Assembly (NCBI RefSeq): GCF_014596935.1
Contig: NZ_JACVXC010000001.1
Location: 554,783-618,782 of the forward strand
Reading direction: 5' to 3'
DNA from: Aestuariibaculum suncheonense
GTDB taxonomy: Bacteria; Bacteroidota; Bacteroidia; Flavobacteriales; Flavobacteriaceae
DNA length: 64,000 bases
Numbering within the stretch: position 1 is the first letter of the stretch; every line of letters starts with the position of its first letter. This document shows positions 54,234 through 64,000 of this stretch, piece by piece. The position numbers were made by a program, and so were the translations under genes. The notes beneath the pieces were generated by a model. It was given only the letters and a program-made list of their open reading frames with translations. It did not search any database and was not told the origin of the DNA.

Positions 54234-55928
54234 TTAAAAAGTAGCTACTAAACTTATGTGTATCTTAGAATTTGAGATTTTAAATACGGTATTCTCATTT
54301 TTGCCGTTGGCGTAATTTAATTTTAAAAGTCCTGCTTTTGTAAGAAAACCGAATCCGAATCCGAATCCGTAGAGTTTTTCTTTGGTGTTTGTGATTTGGT
54401 TTTGGTAGTAAGCGAAATCGGTAATAGAATGAATGTAAATTGCATTGCTAACTTTATAGCGGTATTCTGTATTTATCACATTGAATAGATTAGCGTAAAT
54501 ACTGTTTTCTTCAAAACCTCTAATGGAATTGATGCCTCCAAATCGCATCAGTTCGTTATCTAGGTAGGTGTCAGAGTTTAGAATACTGCTTGTTAATTTA
54601 AAGAACAGGCTGTTTTTAAAGTTGATGTTTAAAATTTTAAAGGCTTCAATGTTAAAGAGAGATTGGTGAGTTTTTGTGTTGTTGTGTTCGCGACGACCGA
54701 AGTTTGTTTCCAAGTAAAATTTTGTGTTAATCGGAAAAAGCGGATCTTCAGTTTGGTAGCTCATAAACTCATAAGCTATATTGTGGTAGTTGGTTTTGTA
54801 ATCGGTTAGTGAGATAGAGGTGTTTTCAGAAAGCAAGTTGTTAGATTCTGTAAAAGTAACACCAGTATAAATTTTATGTTTAGGATTGATTTGGTAATGT
54901 AATTTGGCAGATTGATTTACGGTGGTGAATGATGAATCTTTTTTGAAAATTCTTAATAACACATCTAAACCAATGGGTGTTTTAAATAAATAAGGTAACG
55001 AGGTGTTTACTTCAAATGTTTTTTGTTCGTTTTCATCACTCTTATATAATAGTCTTAAAGTTTCCCCGTAGTTTAGATTGTTAGTTAGATTCAGGTTTAA
55101 GTATCCGTCAAATTGCAACTGGTTGGTGTCTTCGTTTGTACCAAAGCCTAAAAATCCATCAAACGCATTGCTTTTGGTTTTTTCTAAGTACAGGTATAAG
55201 GTTGTGGAGTCTTTAGAAAATAGTACTTCCGGAGATTTGCTTTCAGAGGCAAATCTTAAATTGTTTAGTCGAGCAGTTTTTTCTTTGGTTTCGTTTAAAT
55301 TAAATGTTTGTCCTGCTTTTATTTTTAGATAATATTTTAAATAGGATTGAGGAAACTTATCGTAACCTTTAATGATAATATTGTTAATTTCTCTTTTTTG
55401 ATTTTCAGAAGTAGATAGTAATCTTCCTCTTAAACTGTGTTTGTCAGTTATTCTTATGTTGGAAAGTTGTAGTTGCGCAAAAGGGAAGCCTTTTTCGACT
55501 TGTTTGGTGTTGATGTAATTTAAAGTTTGTTCAATGTTTGAGAATTCAATTTTAAAATATTCAGGTGTTATTGTTTTGGATAGTGATTTGAGAATCTCTG
55601 AATCAATAGTTGTGTCCTTATAATTTAGGTATATAGATTTATACTGTGTTTTTAAATTGAAAATCGTAGAGAAGGTTGAGTCGTTTAATTTTAGAATATC
55701 CTCATACTTATTTTCGATGTACCCGAGTTTGTAAAGTTGGTTTTGAAGGCTGTCAATTTCTTTTTTTACCGATAAAAAGTTAGGATGTGTTTTTATGTAG
55801 TTTAATGAATCTATAGTTGTGGTTTCTTTTTCGCTACTCCCTGTAATAGTTAGGTGTAAGTTTTGGCTAATCAGTTTAGTAGCTAAAACAAGGTTAAAAA
55901 GAAGTAGAATGATAATTTTTTTTATCAC
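54234..55928 (-). CDS. Omp85-superfamily outer-membrane protein
   Basis: A 564-residue protein with a signal peptide (MIKKIIILLLFNLVLATKLIS) and two parts: an N-terminal periplasmic region (about 25-255) that ends in a POTRA-like segment (INNIIIKGYDKFPQSYLKYYLKIKAGQTFNLNETKEKTARLNNL) and a C-terminal beta-barrel ending in Phe (ISLVATF). The barrel holds the family hallmark IRGF in GGINSIRGFEEN near residue 469, the loop motif of BamA, TamA and TpsB proteins. It is too short for BamA, so it is a lone transporter or insertase of unknown client. A (CCGAAT)n repeat (54349-54369) codes Gly-Phe repeats in a late strand. A broken copy lies at 48778-49165. Confidence 0.8.
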   Translation of the reverse strand: MIKKIIILLLFNLVLATKLISQNLHLTITGSSEKETTTIDSLNYIKTHPNFLSVKKEIDSLQNQLYKLGYIENKYEDILKLNDSTFSTIFNLKTQYKSIYLNYKDTTIDSEILKSLSKTITPEYFKIEFSNIEQTLNYINTKQVEKGFPFAQLQLSNIRITDKHSLRGRLLSTSENQKREINNIIIKGYDKFPQSYLKYYLKIKAGQTFNLNETKEKTARLNNLRFASESKSPEVLFSKDSTTLYLYLEKTKSNAFDGFLGFGTNEDTNQLQFDGYLNLNLTNNLNYGETLRLLYKSDENEQKTFEVNTSLPYLFKTPIGLDVLLRIFKKDSSFTTVNQSAKLHYQINPKHKIYTGVTFTESNNLLSENTSISLTDYKTNYHNIAYEFMSYQTEDPLFPINTKFYLETNFGRREHNNTKTHQSLFNIEAFKILNINFKNSLFFKLTSSILNSDTYLDNELMRFGGINSIRGFEENSIYANLFNVINTEYRYKVSNAIYIHSITDFAYYQNQITNTKEKLYGFGFGFGFLTKAGLLKLNYANGKNENTVFKISNSKIHISLVATF

Positions 55929-56033
55929 AATTAAAGAAAGCGAATTTTTTATGTAAATCTAATTGAAATGCCACATATAAAAATTAAGATGCTATATTTT
56001 TTTAAATTCTGTTGAAAATTAATGATTTAGGAT

Positions 56034-56063
56034 TTGAATTTTAAAATTTAATTTCTACCTTTG
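56034..56063 (+). promoter_or_regulatory. Promoter of the ribosomal protein cluster
   Basis: TTTG (56034-56037) and TACCTTTG (56056-56063) are separated by 18 bases, an excellent match to the Bacteroidetes housekeeping promoter (TTTG, about 19 bases, TAnnTTTG). The start of transcription would be near 56070, where the short hairpin CCTCT-TAAA-AGAGG (56068-56081) lies at the 5' end of the leader. Confidence 0.8.
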
Positions 56064-56106
56064 CAGCCCTCTTAAAAGAGGATTGAAAAATTTATATAAT
56101 ATTTAT

Positions 56107-56481
56107 ATGCCAACAATTCAACAATTAGTACGAATAGGAAGAGCCAAAATAACCAAGAAGAGTAAATCGGCTGCTTTAGATTCGTGTCCACAGAGACGTG
56201 GGGTTTGTACGCGTGTTTATACTACAACGCCTAAGAAACCAAACTCAGCAATGCGTAAAGTTGCAAGGGTAAGGTTAACTAACGGTAATGAAGTAAATGC
56301 TTACATCCCAGGTGAAGGTCACAATCTACAAGAGCACTCGATAGTATTGGTTAGAGGTGGAAGGGTAAAAGATTTACCAGGAGTTAGATATCACATCGTT
56401 CGTGGTGCTTTAGACACAGCAGGTGTGCAAGGTAGAACGCAACGTAGATCTAAGTATGGTGCAAAACGCCCTAAGAAGTAA
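56107..56481 (+). CDS. rpsL: 30S ribosomal protein S12
   Basis: A 124-residue S12, which shapes the decoding centre. The ATG at 56107 ([12 protein letters not shown]) is the true start; a frame start 24 bases upstream has no family support. The loop [16 protein letters not shown] with the lysine that is changed in streptomycin-resistant strains is wild type, and [12 protein letters not shown] is intact. It is the first gene of the cluster and directly follows a strong promoter. Confidence 0.98.
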   Translation: MPTIQQLVRIGRAKITKKSKSAALDSCPQRRGVCTRVYTTTPKKPNSAMRKVARVRLTNGNEVNAYIPGEGHNLQEHSIVLVRGGRVKDLPGVRYHIVRGALDTAGVQGRTQRRSKYGAKRPKK

Positions 56482-56503
56482 TTTAAAACTTTAAGAAGAA
56501 GAC

Positions 56504-56980
56504 ATGAGAAAAAGACAAGCGAAAAAAAGACCGCTTTTACCAGATCCACGTTTTAACGATCAGTTAGTAACGCGTTTTGTTAACATGATGATGTGGGATG
56601 GAAAGAAGTCTGTAGCTTTTAAAGTGTTCTATGATGCTATTGATATTGTAGAGTCTAAAAAAACTGACGAAGAAAAAACAGCTTTAGAGACTTGGAAAGA
56701 TGCTTTATCTAATGTGATGCCTCACGTAGAAGTACGTAGCCGTCGTGTTGGTGGTGCAACATTCCAAATTCCAATGCAAATTCGTCCAGATCGTAAAGTA
56801 TCAACTGCGATGAAATGGTTAATTAGTTATTCTCGCAAGAGAAACGAAAAATCTATGGCGCAGCGTTTAGCTTCAGAAATCTTAGCGGCAGCTAAAGAAG
56901 AAGGAGCGGCGGTTAAGAAAAGAGTTGATACTCACAAAATGGCGGAAGCTAACAAAGCATTCTCTCACTTTAGATTTTAA
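56504..56980 (+). CDS. rpsG: 30S ribosomal protein S7
   Basis: A 158-residue S7 ([30 protein letters not shown]), which organises the 30S head by binding the 3' major domain of 16S rRNA. The [17 protein letters not shown] stretch is diagnostic. It lies 22 bases after rpsL and just before fusA, the usual str-operon order. Confidence 0.98.
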   Translation: MRKRQAKKRPLLPDPRFNDQLVTRFVNMMMWDGKKSVAFKVFYDAIDIVESKKTDEEKTALETWKDALSNVMPHVEVRSRRVGGATFQIPMQIRPDRKVSTAMKWLISYSRKRNEKSMAQRLASEILAAAKEEGAAVKKRVDTHKMAEANKAFSHFRF

Positions 56981-56986
56981 TAAGAA

Positions 56987-59113
56987 ATGGCAAGAGATTT
57001 AAAATTCACAAGAAATATTGGTATTGCTGCTCACATTGATGCTGGTAAAACAACAACAACTGAGCGTATACTTTATTATACTGGAGTTTCTCACAAGATA
57101 GGTGAGGTGCACGATGGTGCTGCAACTATGGACTGGATGGAGCAAGAGCAAGAGCGTGGTATTACTATCACATCTGCTGCTACAACCTGTACATGGAACT
57201 TCCCATTAGAGAATGGTCAGCCAACGGATGAAACTAAAGGTTACCACTTTAATATTATCGATACTCCAGGTCACGTTGACTTTACTGTAGAGGTAAATCG
57301 TTCTTTACGTGTATTAGATGGTTTAGTATTCTTATTTAGTGCGGTTGATGGTGTTGAGCCACAATCTGAAACTAACTGGAGACTTGCTGATAACTATAAA
57401 GTACCACGTATTGGTTTCGTTAACAAGATGGACCGTCAAGGATCTAACTTCTTAGCAGTATGTCAACAAGTGAAAGACATGTTAAAATCTAACGCGGTGC
57501 CAATCGTATTAAACATTGGTGACGAAGCAGATTTTAAAGGTATAGTTGATTTAGTTAAGAATAGAGCTATTGTATGGCATGACGAAACTCAAGGGGCAAC
57601 TTTTGATGTTATCGACATTCCAGAAGATATGAAAGAAGAAGCACGTAAATACCGCGCGCTTTTAATCGAAGAGGTAGCTTCATACGATGAGAACTTATTA
57701 GAGAAATTCATGGAAGATGAAGATTCTATTACAGAAGAAGAAGTGCACGCTGCACTTAGAGCTGCTGTAATGGATATGGCTATCATTCCAATGATCTGTG
57801 GTTCTTCATTCAAAAATAAAGGAGTACAGTTTTTATTAGATGCTGTATGTCGTTATTTACCTTCTCCATTAGATAGAGATAGTGTAGTAGGAACAAATCC
57901 TGAAACAGACAAAGAAGAGAGACGTAAGCCTTCTGTAGATGAGCCATTTGCTGCCTTAGCATTTAAAATTGCTACAGATCCTTTCGTAGGTCGTTTAGCA
58001 TTCTTCCGTGCTTATTCAGGTCGTTTAGATGCAGGTTCTTATATCTTAAACAACCGTTCTGGTAAAAAAGAGCGTATCTCTCGTATTTACCAAATGCACT
58101 CTAATAAACAAAATCCAATCGAGTTTATCGAAGCTGGAGATATTGGTGCAGCTGTAGGATTTAAAGATATCAAGACTGGTGATACTATGTCTGATGAGAA
58201 ACATCCTATCGTTTTAGAATCTATGAACTTCCCTGATCCGGTAATCGGTATCGCGGTTGAGCCTAAAACTAAGGCTGACGTAGATAAATTAGGTATGGCT
58301 TTATCTAAATTAGCTGAAGAAGATCCAACATTTACAGTAAGAACTGATGAAGCTTCAGGACAGACTATTATTTCTGGAATGGGTGAGCTTCACTTAGATA
58401 TTATTGTTGACCGTCTTAAACGTGAGTTTAAAGTTGAAGTGAATCAAGGTCAGCCACAAGTAGAGTACAAAGAGGCTATTACTAAACGTGCAGAACACAG
58501 AGAAGTTTACAAGAAACAATCTGGTGGACGTGGTAAATTTGCTGATATCGTATTTACACTTGAGCCAGCTGAAGAAGGTAAAATTGGTTTAGAATTCGTT
58601 TCAGAAATTAAGGGTGGTAACGTTCCTAAAGAATTTATCCCTTCAATCGAGAAAGGATTCAAAATGGCTATGGTAAATGGTCCATTAGCAGGATACGAAG
58701 TTGATGCTATGAAAGTAACATTAACAGATGGTTCTTACCACGATGTGGATTCGGATCAGTTATCATTCGAATTAGCTGCTAAGTTAGGATTTAAAGCTGC
58801 TGCTAAAGCTGCTAAAGCTGTAATCATGGAGCCAATCATGAAACTTGAGGTAATTACTCCTGAAGAAAACATGGGTGACATTGTAGGAGATTTAAATAGA
58901 AGAAGAGGTCAAGTAAGTGACATGGGGGATAGAGCTGGTGCAAAAACTGTAAAAGCTACTGTACCATTATCAGAAATGTTTGGTTATGTAACTACATTAA
59001 GAACATTATCTTCTGGTCGTGCAACATCAACTATGGAATTTTCACACTACGCTGAAACTCCTTCAAACATATCTGAAGAGGTAATTAAAGCAGCTAAAGG
59101 CGTTGAAGCTTAA
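56987..59113 (+). CDS. fusA: Elongation factor G
   Basis: A 708-residue EF-G, the GTPase that drives translocation on the ribosome. The G domain shows [15 protein letters not shown], the switch region [19 protein letters not shown] and NKMDRQGS. Later domains follow at normal length ([30 protein letters not shown]). It lies between rpsG and rpsJ; in many other phyla tuf follows fusA, but here rpsJ starts 11 bases on, so the str and S10 clusters are joined. Canonical features suggest the housekeeping copy. Confidence 0.98.
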   Translation: MARDLKFTRNIGIAAHIDAGKTTTTERILYYTGVSHKIGEVHDGAATMDWMEQEQERGITITSAATTCTWNFPLENGQPTDETKGYHFNIIDTPGHVDFTVEVNRSLRVLDGLVFLFSAVDGVEPQSETNWRLADNYKVPRIGFVNKMDRQGSNFLAVCQQVKDMLKSNAVPIVLNIGDEADFKGIVDLVKNRAIVWHDETQGATFDVIDIPEDMKEEARKYRALLIEEVASYDENLLEKFMEDEDSITEEEVHAALRAAVMDMAIIPMICGSSFKNKGVQFLLDAVCRYLPSPLDRDSVVGTNPETDKEERRKPSVDEPFAALAFKIATDPFVGRLAFFRAYSGRLDAGSYILNNRSGKKERISRIYQMHSNKQNPIEFIEAGDIGAAVGFKDIKTGDTMSDEKHPIVLESMNFPDPVIGIAVEPKTKADVDKLGMALSKLAEEDPTFTVRTDEASGQTIISGMGELHLDIIVDRLKREFKVEVNQGQPQVEYKEAITKRAEHREVYKKQSGGRGKFADIVFTLEPAEEGKIGLEFVSEIKGGNVPKEFIPSIEKGFKMAMVNGPLAGYEVDAMKVTLTDGSYHDVDSDQLSFELAAKLGFKAAAKAAKAVIMEPIMKLEVITPEENMGDIVGDLNRRRGQVSDMGDRAGAKTVKATVPLSEMFGYVTTLRTLSSGRATSTMEFSHYAETPSNISEEVIKAAKGVEA

Positions 59114-59124
59114 AATCTAAGAAA

Positions 59125-59430
59125 ATGAGTCAAAAAATTAGAATAAAATTAAAATCGTACGATCACAATTTAGTAGACAAGTCTGCTGATAAGATTGTAA
59201 AGACAGTAAAAAATACTGGCGCTGTAGTTACTGGACCAATTCCATTACCTACTAACAAAAAAATCTTTACTGTTTTACGTTCTCCACACGTAAACAAGAA
59301 GTCTAGAGAGCAGTTCCAATTAAGTTCTTACAAGAGATTAATGGATATCTACTCTTCGTCTTCTAAAACAATTGATGCTTTAATGAAGCTTGAATTACCA
59401 AGTGGCGTTGAAGTAGAGATTAAAGTTTAA
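59125..59430 (+). CDS. rpsJ: 30S ribosomal protein S10
   Basis: A 101-residue S10 ([25 protein letters not shown]), a 30S head protein that also serves as the antitermination factor NusE in other bacteria. [28 protein letters not shown] is diagnostic. It is the last gene before the only large gap of the cluster, which holds two hairpins. Confidence 0.98.
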   Translation: MSQKIRIKLKSYDHNLVDKSADKIVKTVKNTGAVVTGPIPLPTNKKIFTVLRSPHVNKKSREQFQLSSYKRLMDIYSSSSKTIDALMKLELPSGVEVEIKV

Positions 59431-59448
59431 GTAGAACAATCGACATGT

Positions 59449-59523
59449 CCTTAACGACTGGTTAAGGAAAAACGGAAAAATACAATTCAAGGCTGAAACG
59501 TATTTTTGGCCTTGAGTTTTTTT
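59449..59523 (+). promoter_or_regulatory. Two hairpins in the rpsJ-rplC gap, possible attenuator
   Basis: The first hairpin is CCTTAAC-GACTG-GTTAAGG (59449-59467). The second pairs TCAAGGC (59487-59493) with GCCTTGA (59509-59515) across a 15-base loop and is followed by seven T residues (59517-59523), the form of an intrinsic terminator. The loop also contains TATTTTTG, a match to the -7 consensus, so an internal promoter is the alternative. All other gaps in the cluster are short. Confidence 0.6.
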
Positions 59524-59558
59524 AATAACAAATAGTAATAATTAATAAATAATTTAAT

Positions 59559-60176
59559 ATGTCTGGGTTAATTGGAAAAAAAATCGGTATGACCAGCATT
59601 TTCGATGAAAATGGGAAAAACATTCCTTGTACAGTAATCGAAGCAGGTCCATGTATCGTTACCCAAGTCAGAACCACTGAAGTTGACGGCTATGAAGCTA
59701 TTCAATTAGGTTTCGATGACGCGACAGAAAAAAGCGCAACTAAAGCTGACTTAGGTCATGCTAAAAAGGCTGGAACTTCTGTAAAGCGTAAAACTGTTGA
59801 GTTCAAAGGTTTTGGTGAGGAGTACAAATTAGGTGATGCAATCACTGTAGATCATTTTGTTGAAGGAGAGTTCGTTGATATTTCAGGAACTTCTAAAGGT
59901 AAAGGATTCCAAGGGGTTGTAAAACGTCACGGTTTTGGTGGTGTAGGTCAAGCGACTCACGGTCAGCACAACCGTTTAAGAGCTCCAGGTTCTATTGGTG
60001 CGGCTTCATATCCTGCAAGAGTATTTAAAGGAATGAAAATGGCCGGAAGAATGGGTAATGATCAAGTGAAAGTTGAAAATTTAAGAGTTTTAAAAGTAGT
60101 TCCAGAAAAGAACCTACTTGTGGTTAAAGGATGTGTTCCTGGACACAAAAACGCTTATGTAATTATTAGAAAGTAA
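59559..60176 (+). CDS. rplC: 50S ribosomal protein L3
   Basis: A 205-residue L3 ([30 protein letters not shown]), an early 50S assembly protein near the peptidyl transferase centre. The signature [23 protein letters not shown] is present, including the Gln that is methylated in other species. It follows the hairpin-bearing gap, and its stop codon overlaps the rplD start by one base. Confidence 0.98.
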   Translation: MSGLIGKKIGMTSIFDENGKNIPCTVIEAGPCIVTQVRTTEVDGYEAIQLGFDDATEKSATKADLGHAKKAGTSVKRKTVEFKGFGEEYKLGDAITVDHFVEGEFVDISGTSKGKGFQGVVKRHGFGGVGQATHGQHNRLRAPGSIGAASYPARVFKGMKMAGRMGNDQVKVENLRVLKVVPEKNLLVVKGCVPGHKNAYVIIRK

Positions 60177-60805
60177 TGGAAGTAGCAGTTTTAGATATAA
60201 ACGGAAAAGATACTGGAAGAAAGGCGAACCTTTCTAATGAAGTATTTGCTATTGAGCCTAATAATCATGCAGTATATTTGGATGTTAAACAATATTTAGC
60301 AAACCAAAGACAAGGAACTCACAAATCTAAAGAAAGAGCTGAGATTTCTGGAAGTACTCGCAAGATTAAAAAGCAAAAAGGAACAGGTACTGCTAGAGCG
60401 GGTAGCATTAAGTCTGGAGTGTTTAAAGGTGGTGGACGTATGTTTGGTCCAAGACCAAGAAACTATAGCTTCAAACTTAACAAAAACGTTAAACGTTTAG
60501 CACGTAAATCAGCGTTAAGTATTAAAGCAGGAGAGCAATCAATAGTTGTGTTAGAAGATTTCAACTTTGAAACTCCAAAAACTAAGAACTTCACAGCGGT
60601 GCTAAAAGCCTTAAACTTAGAGAATAAAAAATCTTTATTCGTGTTGGGTGCGTCAAATAATAATGTATATTTGTCGTCACGCAATTTACAAGGGTCTGAA
60701 GTTATAACTGCTTCAGAATTAAACACTTACAAGATTTTAAATGCAAGTCAGGTAGTTGTTTTAGAAGGCGCTTTAGAAGGAATTGAAACAAATTTAAGTA
60801 AATAG
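60176..60805 (+). CDS. rplD: 50S ribosomal protein L4
   Basis: A 209-residue L4, which lines the exit tunnel. The extended loop [33 protein letters not shown] is typical. In Escherichia coli L4 also represses its own operon through the S10 leader; whether the hairpins before rplC here play a like role is open. The ATG overlaps the rplC stop (TAATG), which implies coupled translation. Confidence 0.98.
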   Translation: MEVAVLDINGKDTGRKANLSNEVFAIEPNNHAVYLDVKQYLANQRQGTHKSKERAEISGSTRKIKKQKGTGTARAGSIKSGVFKGGGRMFGPRPRNYSFKLNKNVKRLARKSALSIKAGEQSIVVLEDFNFETPKTKNFTAVLKALNLENKKSLFVLGASNNNVYLSSRNLQGSEVITASELNTYKILNASQVVVLEGALEGIETNLSK

Positions 60806-60810
60806 AAACC

Positions 60811-61101
60811 ATGAGTATCTTAATTAAACCTATAATCACAGAGAAAGCGACTGCAGATAGCGAGTTAAGAAACTGCTATACTTTCGCAGTGAACACTAAG
60901 GCGAACAAGATAGAAATCAAGAAAGCGGTAGAAGCTGCTTACGGTGTTTCTGTTGAAAAAGTTCGTACTATAAATGTCCGTCCAGAAAGAAGAACGCGTT
61001 ATACAAAAACAGGTCTTCAACATGGTAAAACAAATGCTGTTAAAAAAGCAATTGTACAACTGGCGGAAGGTGAAATGATTGATTTATACAGTAACATGTA
61101 A
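60811..61101 (+). CDS. rplW: 50S ribosomal protein L23
   Basis: A 96-residue L23 (MSILIKPIITEKATADSELRNCYTFAV), the protein at the tunnel exit that docks trigger factor and SRP. KANKIEIKKAVEAAYGVSVEKVRT is diagnostic. It lies five bases after rplD. Confidence 0.98.
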   Translation: MSILIKPIITEKATADSELRNCYTFAVNTKANKIEIKKAVEAAYGVSVEKVRTINVRPERRTRYTKTGLQHGKTNAVKKAIVQLAEGEMIDLYSNM

Positions 61102-61111
61102 TTAAAGACAA

Positions 61112-61936
<825 letters not shown>

Positions 61937-61939
61937 GAC

Positions 61940-62218
61940 ATGGCAAGATCATTAAAAAAAGGACCTTACGTTCATTATAAATTAGAGAAAAAAGTAGCTG
62001 CTAATGTTGAAACTGGCAAAAAAACAGTAATCAAAACTTGGTCTCGTGCTAGTATGATTACTCCAGATTTCGTTGGTCAAACAATTGCAGTGCACAATGG
62101 CCGTCAATTCGTGCCAGTATATGTTACTGAAAACATGGTAGGTCATAAATTAGGAGAATTTTCACCAACACGTTCATTCCGTGGACATGCAGGTGCTAAA
62201 AACAAAGGTAAAAAGTAG
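61940..62218 (+). CDS. rpsS: 30S ribosomal protein S19
   Basis: A 92-residue S19 ([19 protein letters not shown]), a 30S head protein near the A and P sites. [30 protein letters not shown] and [16 protein letters not shown] are family signatures. Three bases separate it from rplB. Confidence 0.98.
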   Translation: MARSLKKGPYVHYKLEKKVAANVETGKKTVIKTWSRASMITPDFVGQTIAVHNGRQFVPVYVTENMVGHKLGEFSPTRSFRGHAGAKNKGKK

Positions 62219-62224
62219 TAAGCT

Positions 62225-62632
62225 ATGGGAAGTCGTAAAAAACAAATGGCAGACGCTATTAAGGAAGAGAAAAAGCAAGTTGCTTTTGCTAAGCTTAATA
62301 ATTGTCCTACGTCACCAAGAAAAATGCGCTTAGTAGCCGATTTAGTAAGAGGTGAAAAAGTTGAGAAAGCACTAAACATATTAAAATTTAGCCAAAAAGA
62401 AGCTTCAGGACGTTTAGAGAAATTGTTATTGTCTGCAATCGCAAACTGGCAATCTAAAAACGAAGATGCAAGCATCGAAGACGCTGAATTATTTGTAAAA
62501 GAGATTAGAGTAGATGGTGGATCTATGTTAAAGAGATTACGTCCAGCTCCTCAAGGTCGTGCACACAGAATAAGAAAACGTTCTAACCACGTAACTATCG
62601 TTGTTGGAGCTAACAATAACACACAAAGCTAA
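62225..62632 (+). CDS. rplV: 50S ribosomal protein L22
   Basis: A 135-residue L22, whose long hairpin lines the exit tunnel. Visible: [18 protein letters not shown] and [27 protein letters not shown]. It has an extra N-terminal stretch ([21 protein letters not shown]) often seen in Bacteroidota. Confidence 0.98.
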   Translation: MGSRKKQMADAIKEEKKQVAFAKLNNCPTSPRKMRLVADLVRGEKVEKALNILKFSQKEASGRLEKLLLSAIANWQSKNEDASIEDAELFVKEIRVDGGSMLKRLRPAPQGRAHRIRKRSNHVTIVVGANNNTQS

Positions 62633-62641
62633 GATAGAAGT

Positions 62642-63364
62642 ATGGGACAAAAAACAAATCCAATCGGAAATCGCTTAGGTATTATCAGAGGATGGGAATC
62701 TAACTGGTACGGAGGTAATGATTATGGAGATAAGCTTGCCGAAGACGATAAAATTAGAAAATACGTTCACGCGCGTTTATCTAAAGCTAGTGTAAGTAGA
62801 GTAATTATCGAGCGTACTCTAAAACTTGTAACCGTTACTATCACTACTGCTAGACCTGGTATTATTATCGGTAAAGGTGGACAAGAGGTAGACAAGTTAA
62901 AAGAAGAGCTTAAGAAAATTACTGGAAAAGAAGTTCAGATTAACATCTTTGAAATTAAAAGACCTGAACTTGACGCATTTTTAGTAGGATCTAGTATTGC
63001 TCGTCAAATTGAAAACAGAATTTCATACCGTCGTGCAATCAAGATGGCTATCGCTGCTACAATGCGTATGAACGCTGAAGGAATTAAAATCGAGATTAGT
63101 GGTCGTTTAAACGGAGCTGAGATGGCACGTTCTGAGCACTACAAAGAAGGTCGTATTCCTTTATCAACCTTTAGAGCCGATATTGATTATGCTTTAGTTG
63201 AGGCACACACTACTTATGGTAGATTAGGTGTTAAAGTATGGATCATGAAAGGTGAAGTATATGGTAAAAGAGAGCTTTCTCCGCTTGTTGGATTATCTAA
63301 GAAGCAAGGAAAAGGTGGAGCGCCAGGACGTGGTGGAAATTCAAAACCTCGTCGTAGAAAGTAA
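62642..63364 (+). CDS. rpsC: 30S ribosomal protein S3
   Basis: A 240-residue S3 ([25 protein letters not shown]) with the KH domain [18 protein letters not shown] and the C-terminal [10 protein letters not shown]-like segment [21 protein letters not shown]. It lies at the mRNA entry site. The tail is rich in Gly and Lys ([20 protein letters not shown]). Confidence 0.98.
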   Translation: MGQKTNPIGNRLGIIRGWESNWYGGNDYGDKLAEDDKIRKYVHARLSKASVSRVIIERTLKLVTVTITTARPGIIIGKGGQEVDKLKEELKKITGKEVQINIFEIKRPELDAFLVGSSIARQIENRISYRRAIKMAIAATMRMNAEGIKIEISGRLNGAEMARSEHYKEGRIPLSTFRADIDYALVEAHTTYGRLGVKVWIMKGEVYGKRELSPLVGLSKKQGKGGAPGRGGNSKPRRRK

Positions 63365-63385
63365 TTTTTTATAAAGTAAAGAAAA

Positions 63386-63805
63386 ATGTTACAGCCTAAA
63401 AGAACAAAATTTCGTAAGCAACAAAAAGGACGTATGAAAGGTCTTTCTCAAAGAGGACACCAACTTTCAAACGGAACTTTTGGAATAAAAGCATTAGACT
63501 CTGTGTTTATCACGTCTCGTCAAATAGAAGCTGCACGTATTGCTGCTACTCGTTACATGAAGAGAGAGGGGCAACTTTGGATTAAAATATTTCCAGACAA
63601 GCCTATCACTAAAAAGCCTCTTGAGGTACGTATGGGTAAAGGTAAAGGTGCTGTAGAATATTGGGTAGCAGTAGTTAAACCAGGAAGAGTATTATTTGAA
63701 ATTGGAGGTGTGCCATTAGACGTAGCTCAAGAAGCATTACGTTTAGCAGCTCAAAAACTTCCAGTAAAAACTAAGTTTTTAATCGCTCGCGATTACGAAG
63801 CATAA
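63386..63805 (+). CDS. rplP: 50S ribosomal protein L16
   Basis: A 139-residue L16 ([19 protein letters not shown]), which helps place tRNA in the A site. [25 protein letters not shown] is diagnostic, including the Arg region hydroxylated in Escherichia coli. It lies between rpsC and rpmC in the standard order. Confidence 0.98.
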   Translation: MLQPKRTKFRKQQKGRMKGLSQRGHQLSNGTFGIKALDSVFITSRQIEAARIAATRYMKREGQLWIKIFPDKPITKKPLEVRMGKGKGAVEYWVAVVKPGRVLFEIGGVPLDVAQEALRLAAQKLPVKTKFLIARDYEA

Positions 63806-63818
63806 TTTATTTGATATT

Positions 63819-64000
63819 ATGAAACAATCAGAAATTAAAGAATTATCAGTAGCCGAGTTACAAGAGAAACTTGGTGAAACAAAAAAGAGTTATTCAGACC
63901 TAACATTAGCTCATGCAATATCTCCTTTAGAGAATCCAATTCAATTACGTTCATTAAGAAGAACCGTAGCTAGAATTGCGACAGAATTAACTAAAAGAGA
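63819..64000 (+). CDS. rpmC: 50S ribosomal protein L29 (cut by the window end)
   Basis: Sixty codons from the ATG at 63819 (MKQSEIKELSVAELQEKLGE) to the window edge give nearly the whole of L29, which is usually about 63-66 residues. The pattern ENPIQLRSLRRTVARIATEL is typical. It lies 13 bases after rplP, the expected order. Confidence 0.95.
   Translation, partial: MKQSEIKELSVAELQEKLGETKKSYSDLTLAHAISPLENPIQLRSLRRTVARIATELTKR

Noticed and set aside
54349-54369. Short direct repeats considered as CRISPR or other array
   Set aside because: Units are six bases without spacers and lie within a coding strand; no array is present in the window.
56083-56106. Upstream extension of rpsL by eight codons
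   Set aside because: The extension lies in the AT-rich leader, and S12 always begins MPTIQQL in relatives.
59501-59508. TATTTTTG as a promoter for rplC
   Set aside because: No -33 TTTG at the right distance, and it lies in the loop of a hairpin; kept only as an alternative reading of the gap.
60463-60726. Minus-strand frame inside rplD
   Set aside because: Antisense shadow of a highly conserved ribosomal protein gene.

Overview
The window looks like AT-rich chromosomal DNA from a marine-type member of the Flavobacteriaceae (Bacteroidota). The evidence is three SusC/SusD pairs, a PafA-type alkaline phosphatase, a MlaE permease, promoters of the TTTG / TAnnTTTG type, few Shine-Dalgarno sequences, and a ribosomal-protein cluster in which fusA runs straight into rpsJ with no tuf gene between. 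I saw no prophage, transposase, CRISPR array, tRNA or rRNA.

Layout. 1-10.6 kb: a truncated MlaE permease; an exported alkaline phosphatase and nuclease pair; a ketosynthase III-like / methyltransferase / glycosyltransferase operon; gcvP; a UbiA-like membrane protein; and an ECF sigma factor with a small zinc-finger partner. 10.7-19.1 kb: an M3 peptidase, then purine metabolism (purK-purE facing an in-frame Hpt-Adk fusion), obgE, a potassium channel, a DUF4136 lipoprotein and an SDR oxidoreductase. 19.2-38 kb: a 2110-residue alpha-2-macroglobulin-like protein that carries a SusC-like N-terminal segment in its middle, a TPR protein, an Mpl-type Mur ligase, an MscS channel, a dienelactone-hydrolase-like protein, radC, a polysaccharide-deacetylase-like protein lacking key catalytic residues, a YjjG-type HAD phosphatase, rarA, a rhomboid protease and rlmB.

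38-56 kb: an outer-membrane uptake region, all on the minus strand. It holds three susC-susD pairs, a small lipoprotein closing the last pair, a complete Omp85-family gene, and a decayed copy of that gene's 3' end between two of the pairs. The three susC genes share an invariant 16-nt block exactly 6 nt before the ATG and nearly the same signal peptide, although the receptors differ. 56-64 kb: the str/S10 ribosomal cluster on the plus strand (rpsL to rpmC, cut by the window end), with a good promoter in front and two hairpins in the rpsJ-rplC gap.

Most of the window is ordinary flavobacterial core genome. I found no clear new defence or mobile system. The most unusual items are the macroglobulin with a SusC-like insert, the Hpt-Adk fusion, the shared susC leader, the Omp85 remnant, the degenerate deacetylase, and several hairpins placed at gene starts.
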